Assembly: GCA_029932755.1 (NCBI GenBank)
Contig: JAOZPK010000131.1
Location: forward strand, 1-5,204
Direction: 5' to 3'
DNA from: Candidatus Cloacimonadota bacterium
GTDB lineage: Bacteria > Cloacimonadota > Cloacimonadia > Cloacimonadales > TCS61
Length of the DNA stretch: 5,204 nucleotides
This document shows, piece after piece, positions 1 through 5,204 of the stretch. The position numbers and the translations under genes are program-made. The notes beneath the pieces were generated by a model. The model searched no databases. It worked only from the letters and a program-made list of their open reading frames with translations, and was not told the DNA's origin. How positions within the stretch are numbered: the stretch's first letter is position 1; the number at the start of each line of letters is the position of its first letter.

Positions 1-110
1 TTGATGCACGAGGTGTGATCAGTGTTACTGAGCGAGCAACTTATATTGGTAAGATTCGAACAATGGCAAAAGAATGTGCGTTGCTTTATATTGAGAAGTA
101 CAGTAAATAA
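1..110 (+). CDS. C-terminal end of an unidentified protein (partial)
   Basis: An open frame enters from the left edge (first complete codon at base 3) and ends at TAA 108-110, giving a 35-residue tail that starts DARGVISVTERATYIG and ends LLYIEKYSK. The tail is partly amphipathic, with a likely helix over the last 17 or so residues. It has no membrane segment and no motif that I can tie to a family, so the function is unknown. Only 11 bases separate its stop from the ATG of the first exporter gene, with no room for a promoter or terminator between them. It is therefore probably the upstream member of the same operon. That the frame is coding is inferred from its being open from the edge, its sensible composition and the tight junction; the short length limits confidence. 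Confidence 0.6.
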   Translation, partial: DARGVISVTERATYIGKIRTMAKECALLYIEKYSK

Positions 111-121
111 CTAAATAACTC

Positions 122-1864
122 ATGAGAACCTTTGAAAAAGTAATGCCGTTCGTCAAAAAAAATATTTACAAATTGATCTTCGGTATCATTCTTATTGTTG
201 TCATTGATGCAGGGCAACTTTATACGATCAAGATAATGCAGCAGGCAATAGATAACCTCAGCAAATCAGGATTTACCCGCCAGATGTTGGTGAATGCTTC
301 TCTATTAATTATAGGAATTACATTATTTATTACCATTTTACGCTATTTATGGCGTCTTGCTTTTATGGGAACTGCATGGAGCATGGATCGAGACCTACGG
401 CAGATGTATTATGATCATTTAATGAAACTATCTGCAAATTTTTATAATAAAACCAAAACCGGTGATCTGATGGCGTATGCTACCAACGATATGAATGCTA
501 TTCGAATGCTGCTGGCTTTTGGATTTGTGATCGGAGCGGATATCATTGTGATTGCCGTTGCATCGCTTTTCTTCATGGTGGATATTAGCCTGAAACTTAC
601 ACTTCTTGCTATATTACCAACACCGTTTCTTACTATTATCATCATGTATTTTGGAAAAAAGATCCATGCTAGATTCCGCAAAGTTCAAAAGACATTTGCC
701 AGCATGTCAGGAATCGTTCAAGAGAGTATTTCGGGTATTCGAGTTGTAAAAGCTTTTGTTCAGGAAGAGGCTGAACTGGAGAAAATGTCTGAATCAGCTC
801 AGGATTATATGGATGAAAATATCGGTTTGGTAAAGATATTCGCCCTGTTCCATCCGGCTATGTTCCTGCTTATAAATGTCTGTATGGGGATTGTTCTCAT
901 TTTTGGAGGACAAGCTGCAATGCTGCATGACATTTCAATTGGAGAATTTGTTGCATTTTTCCAATATCTGGGAATGCTTGTCTGGCCAATGATCGCCATC
1001 GGCTGGATCGTGAACTTATTCCAAAGAGGAACAGCTTCACTCAAAAGATTAAATTCGATTTTTGAAGTTGAACCTGAAATAGTAAATAAAGATATTGATA
1101 AAGATATTTCTGTTTTGAAAGGGAAGATTTCTTTTAAAGATTTGGAATTCAGCTACTCGCCGCAAACTCCAATTATCTTTGATGGAATTTCCTTTGAGAT
1201 CGAGGCAGGAAAAACGCTGGCTATTGTTGGCAGGACCGGATGCGGGAAAACAACTGTTATAGATCTTCTGTCAAGAGTTTATAATCCACCTGCAAATTCA
1301 ATTTTTCTTGATGATAATGAAATCTATACAATTCCGCTGGAAACTTTACGTTCAAACCTGGTAATGGTTCCGCAGGAAATTTTTCTGTTTTCTGATACAG
1401 TTGCCAATAACATTAGTTTAGGTAAAAACAAAGCAACACGTGAAGAGATCGAAGAGGTGAGCAGGAAAGCACGAGTTCATAGCTCGATAATAGAATTTGA
1501 GAATGGCTTCGATACAGTGATAGGGGAACGGGGTGTTACGCTTTCCGGTGGACAAAAACAGCGGCTGGCAATTGCTAGGGCATTGCTTACGGATCCAAAT
1601 ATTCTTATATTGGATGATGCACTTTCTGCTGTGGATACAAAAACCGAAAAAAGCATTCTAGATGATCTGATAACCGTGAGAAAAGATAAAACAACAATCA
1701 TCATTTCACATCGTATTTCCTCGATCCAACATGCCGATAAAATAATTGTATTGAATAATGGTAAAATTGAAGAAGAAGGCAACCACAAACAACTTCTAAC
1801 CAAAAATGGAATATATGCCGATATTTATGAAAAACAACAGATAGAAGAGAGATTATCAGAATGA
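122..1864 (+). CDS. ABC exporter half-transporter, degenerate-site subunit (BmrC/YheI-like)
   Basis: This 580-residue inner-membrane half-transporter has an N-terminal exporter-type membrane domain and a C-terminal ATPase domain. Predicted membrane helices lie near residues 14-34, 57-78, 130-152, 156-177, 240-265 and 273-299. The ATPase domain shows Walker A G370-T377 (GRTGCGKT), Q-loop Q418, an ERG motif at 469-471, signature LSGGQ 474-478, Walker B ILILD 494-498, D-loop SAVD 502-505 and H-loop H530. The residue after Walker B is Asp499 instead of the catalytic Glu, the hallmark of the degenerate-site subunit in heterodimeric exporters (BmrC, LmrC, TM287). Length and motifs such as TGDLMA near 113 and WPMIAIG near 288 resemble Bacillus YheI. 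The gene follows the upstream frame by 11 bases and overlaps the next gene by 4. No clear Shine-Dalgarno precedes ATG 122, which suggests coupling to upstream translation. Substrate is unknown; drugs, lipids or peptides are all possible. Confidence 0.95.
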   Translation: MRTFEKVMPFVKKNIYKLIFGIILIVVIDAGQLYTIKIMQQAIDNLSKSGFTRQMLVNASLLIIGITLFITILRYLWRLAFMGTAWSMDRDLRQMYYDHLMKLSANFYNKTKTGDLMAYATNDMNAIRMLLAFGFVIGADIIVIAVASLFFMVDISLKLTLLAILPTPFLTIIIMYFGKKIHARFRKVQKTFASMSGIVQESISGIRVVKAFVQEEAELEKMSESAQDYMDENIGLVKIFALFHPAMFLLINVCMGIVLIFGGQAAMLHDISIGEFVAFFQYLGMLVWPMIAIGWIVNLFQRGTASLKRLNSIFEVEPEIVNKDIDKDISVLKGKISFKDLEFSYSPQTPIIFDGISFEIEAGKTLAIVGRTGCGKTTVIDLLSRVYNPPANSIFLDDNEIYTIPLETLRSNLVMVPQEIFLFSDTVANNISLGKNKATREEIEEVSRKARVHSSIIEFENGFDTVIGERGVTLSGGQKQRLAIARALLTDPNILILDDALSAVDTKTEKSILDDLITVRKDKTTIIISHRISSIQHADKIIVLNNGKIEEEGNHKQLLTKNGIYADIYEKQQIEERLSE

Positions 1865-3987
1865 GCAGGCTGGATAAAGGTTTAGCAGAAGATCAAATTC
1901 AAGGAAAAATATACGATAAAGTTCTGTTTTCCAGACTCATTAAATATCTGAAGCCATATAAACTTTTAGTCTCAATTTCATTTGTATTGTTGCTGCTCAT
2001 TACAGCTACGAATTTATTAAGCCCAATAATAACACAGCGTGCAGTAGATAGAGTGATACTTTCTAATAATAATTTAATTGAATTTAATAGTTTATCGGAA
2101 GCTAAAGAATTTTCAAAAGAATATAAAAGAATTAAATTCAAACAGTATGAATTTACCGGAAAAGGATATCTATTCTTTTCTAATAAGAAGATAAACTTTA
2201 TTCCTAAACAAAGAATTGAAGATCTAAAAGAATCAGGAAAGATATTACAGAAAATCGCAGTTCTGAATAATACAAAAGAAGTACTTAAGCTTCTTTCCGG
2301 AATAGATTTTGTTGAAATTTCTAATGAAGAATTAGTTGTTTTGAATTCCATTTTATCTGAATTGAAAGATTCCGGTAATTTGAATAGAGAACAGATGAAA
2401 CTTTTAAGAAAAAGAGATTTTGATAAACTCACTTTTTACGGGATTTTATTTTTTATGATAATCTCTCTGCAATTATTTTTCACCTATTTCCAGGTCTATT
2501 TTGTAAATATTGCTGCCCAGAAAGCGATGTATGATTTGCGGCGAGACTTGTTCTATAAATTGGAGAGAATGCCGCTCTCTTTCTTTGATAAAAATCCGAT
2601 TGGCAGACTTGTTACACGGGTAACGAATGATATTGGAACTTTGAATGAAATGCTGGGAAATGGTCTTATCCAACTCATCCAGGAAATGTTCGTTCTTGTT
2701 GGAATCATGATTGCAATGCTACTCTATGATTGGAAACTAGCGCTTATATCTTTTGCGATTTTACCACTTACAATCTATATGTTTACTGTTTTCATTAATC
2801 GCAGTCGTAAACTTTATAGAGTTGTACGCAAGAAATTGGCTAATATCAATGCTACTCTTTCCGAAGATATTTCTGGATTTAAGATAATTCAATTATTCAA
2901 TCAATATAATCGAAAAGTTGATGAATTCAAAACTATCAACGGTGAATATTTTGCAGCTTCTATGAAGATGATGAGGCTATTTGCTTTTTTCCGTCCGGCT
3001 ATCAATTCTACCCGCCGGATTGCTGTGGCAATTTTGTTATGGTACGGCGGTGGACAGATCATTCAGGATAAAATTACATTGGGTGTTTTCATGGTCTTCC
3101 TCTGGTTCTTGGATAGATTCTTTGAACCGATCCATCATCTGAGTGAAAAGTTTAATATTTTGCAAGCTGCCATGAGCGGATCTGAACGGATATTTGACCT
3201 GATGGATAAAGATATCGAAGATTACAGATTAGAAAAAACTGATGAAATTTCTAATAAACTAAAAGGTGAGATCGAGTTTAAAAATGTGTGGTTACGATAT
3301 AATGACAATGGTGATGTGCTGAAAGATATTTCATTCAAAGTAAAAGCGGGAGAAAAAGTAGCACTGGTTGGTCATACTGGATCGGGCAAAACTTCTATCA
3401 TAAGTATTTTATCCGGATTGTACCCTTTTCAAAAGGGAAAAATTCTGATTGATGGAAAAGAAATTAGTGAGTATAATCTGAAGGAATTGCGAAGGAATAT
3501 TGGTATTGTACAGCAGGATGTTTTCCTCTTTTCCGGTACGATCAAAGATAATATCGTACTCAGCGATGAGTCCATTTCGGATGCCGAAATGAGAAAAGTA
3601 GCCAGATATGTAAATGTTCATGATTTCATTGATAGTCAACCTGAGAAATATATGGAACCGGTAATGGAACGAGGGGCTACTTTCAGCGTTGGTCAACGCC
3701 AACTCATCGCTTTTGCCAGAGTTCTGGCTTACGATCCCACGATTTTTGTTCTAGATGAAGCAACTGCAAATATCGATACCGAAACAGAAATTTTGATTCA
3801 AGATGCACTCCAAAAATTAATGGAGAATAGAACATCGATCATCATCGCGCATCGACTTTCCACAATTCAACATGTAGATAGAATAATTGTGCTGCACAAA
3901 GGTGAGATCGTGGAAGAAGGAAATCATCAGGAACTACTCGCCAAAGAAGGACTCTATTACGATCTATATAGGTTGCAGTATCAGTAG
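1861..3987 (+). CDS. ABC exporter half-transporter, catalytic-site subunit with extracellular insert (BmrD/YheH-like)
   Basis: This 708-residue partner of the preceding gene is longer than the usual 570-600 for a half-transporter. Helix 1 is near 34-54 and helix 2 near 192-216. Between them, about residues 66-188 form a charged Lys/Glu-rich segment placed outside the membrane, where BmrD/YheH carries its extracellular domain. The other helices lie near 264-288, 293-312, 372-397 and 405-425. The ATPase domain has Walker A G504-T511 (GHTGSGKT), Q-loop Q552, Walker B IFVLD 628-632 with catalytic Glu633, D-loop ANID 636-639 and H-loop H664. The signature is FSVGQ 608-612 instead of LSGGQ. Its Walker A/B and the partner's LSGGQ would build the working ATP site. 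The start overlaps the upstream stop as ATGA, behind a weak GA-rich stretch (1844-1852). No cysteine occurs in the protein. The gene ends in tandem stops TAG-TAA. Substrate is unknown. Confidence 0.95.
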   Translation: MSRLDKGLAEDQIQGKIYDKVLFSRLIKYLKPYKLLVSISFVLLLLITATNLLSPIITQRAVDRVILSNNNLIEFNSLSEAKEFSKEYKRIKFKQYEFTGKGYLFFSNKKINFIPKQRIEDLKESGKILQKIAVLNNTKEVLKLLSGIDFVEISNEELVVLNSILSELKDSGNLNREQMKLLRKRDFDKLTFYGILFFMIISLQLFFTYFQVYFVNIAAQKAMYDLRRDLFYKLERMPLSFFDKNPIGRLVTRVTNDIGTLNEMLGNGLIQLIQEMFVLVGIMIAMLLYDWKLALISFAILPLTIYMFTVFINRSRKLYRVVRKKLANINATLSEDISGFKIIQLFNQYNRKVDEFKTINGEYFAASMKMMRLFAFFRPAINSTRRIAVAILLWYGGGQIIQDKITLGVFMVFLWFLDRFFEPIHHLSEKFNILQAAMSGSERIFDLMDKDIEDYRLEKTDEISNKLKGEIEFKNVWLRYNDNGDVLKDISFKVKAGEKVALVGHTGSGKTSIISILSGLYPFQKGKILIDGKEISEYNLKELRRNIGIVQQDVFLFSGTIKDNIVLSDESISDAEMRKVARYVNVHDFIDSQPEKYMEPVMERGATFSVGQRQLIAFARVLAYDPTIFVLDEATANIDTETEILIQDALQKLMENRTSIIIAHRLSTIQHVDRIIVLHKGEIVEEGNHQELLAKEGLYYDLYRLQYQ
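2056..2424 (+). other. Segment encoding the extracellular loop 1 insert of the second exporter subunit
   Basis: These bases encode about residues 66-188 of the second exporter subunit, between the first two membrane helices. The peptide is hydrophilic, rich in Lys, Glu, Asn and Ser, and free of cysteine; the stretch around 120-185 looks helical. In most exporters of this fold the loop is only a few to about twenty residues long. A hand count gives about 26% GC for bases 2041-2400 against about 37% for 3001-3360 in the same gene. The position matches the extracellular domain of Bacillus BmrD/YheH, but I cannot tell whether the sequences are homologous. Confidence 0.75.
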
Positions 3988-4019
3988 TAAATCACAAAGA
4001 AATATTACAAAAATTAGGT

Positions 4020-4073
4020 TAATTCCTAACTTGTAATCCCTCATCACTAATTCCTAATCTTTCATCCTTCCCC
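4020..4073. repeat. Degenerate heptanucleotide tandem repeat, consensus TAATYCC
   Basis: Seven consecutive 7-base units can be read without a gap from 4020 to 4068: TAATTCC, TAACTTG, TAATCCC, TCATCAC, TAATTCC, TAATCTT and TCATCCT, followed by a TCCCC remnant. T at position 1 and A at position 3 are present in all seven units, and a pyrimidine at position 5 in all seven. The identical 10-mer TAATTCCTAA occurs at 4020 and 4048, exactly four units apart. The 54 bases contain 19 C but one G, a strong strand asymmetry. Short heptamer repeats in intergenic DNA are known from cyanobacteria and some other bacteria; whether this one recurs in its genome cannot be seen here. Confidence 0.7.
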
Positions 4074-4098
4074 AGTTCGAACTAATTTGATAAGGGAA
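4068..4098. repeat. Nested inverted repeats: palindrome AGTTCGAACT inside a TTCCC/GGGAA stem
   Basis: A perfect 10-bp palindrome (AGTTCGAACT, 4074-4083) directly abuts the end of the heptad array. It lies inside a 5-bp outer inverted repeat, TTCCC 4068-4072 and GGGAA 4094-4098. As RNA the outer stem would be weak with a 21-base loop, and no T-run follows, so it is not a good terminator. It could be a protein-binding site or chance. Confidence 0.35.
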
Positions 4099-4189
4099 AT
4101 TCAGCAAATATGCCATGTAATGAAGGCTTTAGAAAAGGATAGGACAGAGACCAATTAGCTGCAATAAATGACAGTTTCTATTATGCGAT

Positions 4190-4224
4190 TAGTGTTGAAT
4201 TAATTCATTTTATTTCATAGTGTT
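4190..4224. promoter_or_regulatory. Candidate operator: 12-bp palindrome between direct repeats TAGTGTT
   Basis: TGAATTAATTCA (4196-4207) is a perfect 12-bp palindrome. TAGTGTT occurs at 4190-4196 and again at 4218-4224, and the similarity extends to TAGTGTTRAA, 28 bases apart. The block lies 70-100 bases before the regulator start, where a repressor or activator site would be expected. Many transcription factors, TrmB-type regulators among them, bind inverted repeats near their own or neighbouring promoters. That this is the regulator's own site is inference, and AT-rich palindromes also arise by chance. Confidence 0.35.
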
Positions 4225-4228
4225 AAAT
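4195..4228 (+). promoter_or_regulatory. Possible promoter for the regulator gene
   Basis: TTGAAT at 4195-4200 resembles a sigma-70 -35 box. The -10 candidates are poor: TAGTGT 4218-4223 has the right 17-base spacing but matches 3 of 6 positions, and TTAAAT 4223-4228 matches 4 of 6 with a 22-base spacer. An alternative -10, TATTAT (4179-4184), lacks a good -35. A start near 4230 would leave a leader of about 60 bases and put the GTG codon at 4220 outside the transcript. Confidence 0.25.
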
Positions 4229-4267
4229 AATTATGTTCTTGACCAATATCTTACAGAAACTTCTTTG

Positions 4268-4283
4268 TCTCCCTCACGGGGGG
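4268..4283 (+). promoter_or_regulatory. Small hairpin overlapping the G-rich ribosome binding site of the regulator gene
   Basis: TCTCCC (4268-4273) can pair with GGGGGG (4278-4283) across a TCAC loop, giving six pairs of which two are G-U wobbles. The G run sits 8 bases before ATG 4292 and is the only purine-rich ribosome binding site candidate there, so the hairpin would hide it. It stands out in otherwise AT-rich DNA. A role in limiting translation is inference. Confidence 0.35.
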
Positions 4284-4291
4284 TACGAAAT

Positions 4292-5161
4292 ATGTATGAT
4301 CGATTAGAAATGCTAAACGGCTTAATAAATCTGGGGATGAATGAAAGAAGTGCAAAAGTTTATATTGCACTTCTTCAGATAAAAGATGTCTCAGTACCTG
4401 AACTTCACAAATTAACCGGTATTAAACAAAATAAACTTTATGAAGTAATAAATAGTCTTATTAGAGACGGCTACTGCTCCGAGAAGAAAAATGGTAACAA
4501 AAGATTTTTTAATGCTGTTAATCCAGAAACATGTATAAATAGTACATTAACAAAAATAGAACAAAATTTAAAGTCCGGGTATGAACTTAAAGATTCTTTG
4601 ATAGATCTTTTTAATAGTATTGAAAATACAAAAGAACCATTTGAATATATTGAGATCATTCACGGAAGTGACAATCTTCATAATATTTATTTAGACATTA
4701 TGAATTCTTCAAAATTAGAGCTTTTCAGTTTGTGTCGCCCGCCTTTCGCTGGAACAACAATCAAAAAACAAAAAGCCCAATTTACAGCTTATTCTGCTTT
4801 CCTACAAAAAGGTGGAAAAGGTAGAACTATCTATGAAGTAAATGAAGATTCACCATCGATTGTGTTTAGAATATTAAAAGACAAAACATTGGAAGATGGT
4901 GAATTTCGAATTGCATCTAAACTTCCATTAAAAATGAATATCTTTGATAAAAAAATGGTAATGATAGCCGATAAATCTACTCTGGCTGGAGAAAATGAAC
5001 TTTCGATGACAGTGATTAAACAAAAAACTACAGTTGATGGTTATTATGCTTTAATGGAATTTCTTTGGGAACAAAGTGAAAATTATGAAACCTGGATAAT
5101 AGGGAAAGAAAAGCTAATGGAAACTAAATTAGAAGAATATGAAAGCTCTTTTAAAAAATAA
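4292..5161 (+). CDS. TrmB-family transcriptional regulator
   Basis: From ATG 4292 this is a 289-residue cytoplasmic DNA-binding protein. Residues 9-75 form a winged helix typical of the TrmB family: LINLGMNERSAKVYIALL (11-28), helix-turn-helix about 34-60 with KLYEVINSLIRDG as recognition helix, and a wing at 61-75. A helical, probably coiled-coil linker (about 83-110) leads to the C-terminal effector domain (about 116-262). There, IIHGSDNLHNIYLDIMNSS followed by strand-rich sequence and a late ALMEFLWE helix match the layout of TrmB sensor domains. Family members bind sugars or other small molecules; the ligand here is unknown. The frame can be extended to GTG 4220, but the 24 extra residues (with SLSPSRGV) do not look like the family, and ATG 4292 places the first helix as usual and has a G-rich site 8 bases upstream. 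The gene likely controls the exported-protein gene 18 bases downstream, itself, or the exporter. Confidence 0.85.
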   Translation: MYDRLEMLNGLINLGMNERSAKVYIALLQIKDVSVPELHKLTGIKQNKLYEVINSLIRDGYCSEKKNGNKRFFNAVNPETCINSTLTKIEQNLKSGYELKDSLIDLFNSIENTKEPFEYIEIIHGSDNLHNIYLDIMNSSKLELFSLCRPPFAGTTIKKQKAQFTAYSAFLQKGGKGRTIYEVNEDSPSIVFRILKDKTLEDGEFRIASKLPLKMNIFDKKMVMIADKSTLAGENELSMTVIKQKTTVDGYYALMEFLWEQSENYETWIIGKEKLMETKLEEYESSFKK

Positions 5162-5168
5162 AGAAAAT

Positions 5169-5173
5169 AGGAG
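5169..5173 (+). promoter_or_regulatory. Ribosome binding site AGGAG
   Basis: AGGAG ends six bases before ATG 5180. It is the clearest Shine-Dalgarno sequence in the window and fixes the start of the last, truncated gene. Confidence 0.75.
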
Positions 5174-5179
5174 TAAATT

Positions 5180-5204
5180 ATGAAAAAGAAATGTTTAATA
5201 TTTA
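5180..5204 (+). CDS. Start of a probable exported protein (partial)
   Basis: Eight complete codons, MKKKCLIF, follow a good Shine-Dalgarno site and continue past the window edge. A short Lys-rich start turning hydrophobic is the usual beginning of a Sec signal peptide or a membrane anchor. The cysteine at position 5 is too early to be a lipobox, so lipoprotein status cannot be judged. The gene begins 18 bases after the regulator stop with no terminator between, so the two are probably co-transcribed and the regulator may control it. Function cannot be inferred from so few residues. Confidence 0.65.

Larger units (their letters stand above)
3988..4291. other. Non-coding spacer between the exporter operon and the regulator gene
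   Basis: This stretch of about 300 bases has no credible gene on either strand. It holds, in order: a second in-frame stop (3988-3990); a weak inverted repeat TTAGG/CCTAA (4014-4018 with 4025-4029); a degenerate heptad repeat (4020-4073); a 10-bp palindrome (4074-4083); an unremarkable stretch (about 4100-4185); a 12-bp palindrome flanked by a direct repeat (4190-4224); and a small G-rich hairpin just before the regulator start (4268-4283). No hairpin followed by a T-run, which would mark an intrinsic terminator, is visible. Confidence 0.7.

Noticed and set aside
1613..1621. Asp in place of the catalytic Glu after Walker B as a sign of gene decay in the first exporter gene
   Set aside because: All other motifs are intact and the partner supplies the Glu. 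The change is standard in heterodimeric exporters, so this is a functional subunit and not a pseudogene.
1899..2432. Long antisense open frame (177 codons) opposite the second exporter gene
   Set aside because: It lies wholly inside a well-supported gene, has no recognisable domain, and comes from the AT-rich insert read backwards. The shorter antisense frames at 442-681, 805-1044, 1477-1803, 2473-2673, 3409-3702 and 4471-4659 were rejected likewise.
4014..4032. Inverted repeat TTAGG/CCTAA after the exporter operon as an intrinsic terminator
   Set aside because: The stem is only five pairs, mostly A-T, and no T-run follows. CCTAA is also part of the heptad repeat, so the match may be incidental.
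4020..4073. Heptad array as a CRISPR or telomere-like sequence
   Set aside because: Units are 7 bases with no spacers and too degenerate, and the array lies between genes, not at a replicon end.
4168..4203. Leader peptide frame of 11 codons (ATG 4168 to TAA 4201-4203)
   Set aside because: There is no ribosome binding site, no run of a regulatory amino acid and no attenuator hairpin. Frames this short are common by chance.
4220..4291. Extension of the regulator to the GTG codon at 4220, adding 24 residues
   Set aside because: The extra residues do not resemble a TrmB N-terminus, no ribosome binding site precedes the GTG, and it may lie outside the transcript. ATG 4292 fits the family better.

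Overview
The window is AT-rich (hand counts of sampled stretches give roughly 25-37% GC) and all its genes lie on the + strand. It reads as bacterial chromosome. Coding style and Shine-Dalgarno sites that are weak or missing before some genes would fit an anaerobic member of the FCB group such as Cloacimonadota. That placement is an impression, not something the sequence proves.

Layout: (1) bases 1-110 hold the last 35 codons of a gene I cannot name. (2) Bases 122-1864 and 1861-3987 encode two ABC exporter half-transporters that overlap by 4 bp (ATGA), so they are almost certainly co-translated and act as a heterodimer. The first has a canonical LSGGQ signature, but Asp replaces the catalytic Glu after Walker B. 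The second has the catalytic Glu but a non-canonical FSVGQ signature. Together they make one competent and one degenerate ATP site, as in the BmrCD (YheI/YheH), LmrCD and TM287/288 type. The second subunit also has an extra block of about 120 residues in the first extracellular loop, in the same place as the extracellular domain of BmrD/YheH. (3) Bases 3988-4291 are non-coding. They contain a degenerate 7-bp tandem repeat (TAATYCC-like), two perfect palindromes, a direct repeat and a possible promoter. (4) Bases 4292-5161 encode a TrmB-family transcriptional regulator: an N-terminal winged helix and a C-terminal effector-binding domain. (5) From 5180 a new gene with a good ribosome binding site begins MKKKCLIF and runs off the window. 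It probably encodes an exported protein in an operon with the regulator.

The exporter operon and the regulator operon appear to be separate units divided by the repeat-bearing spacer, although no convincing intrinsic terminator is visible. I see no strong evidence for an entirely new system. The points most worth a second look are the heptad repeat, the extracellular insert of the exporter, the palindrome plus direct repeat upstream of the regulator, and a small hairpin that would cover the regulator's ribosome binding site.
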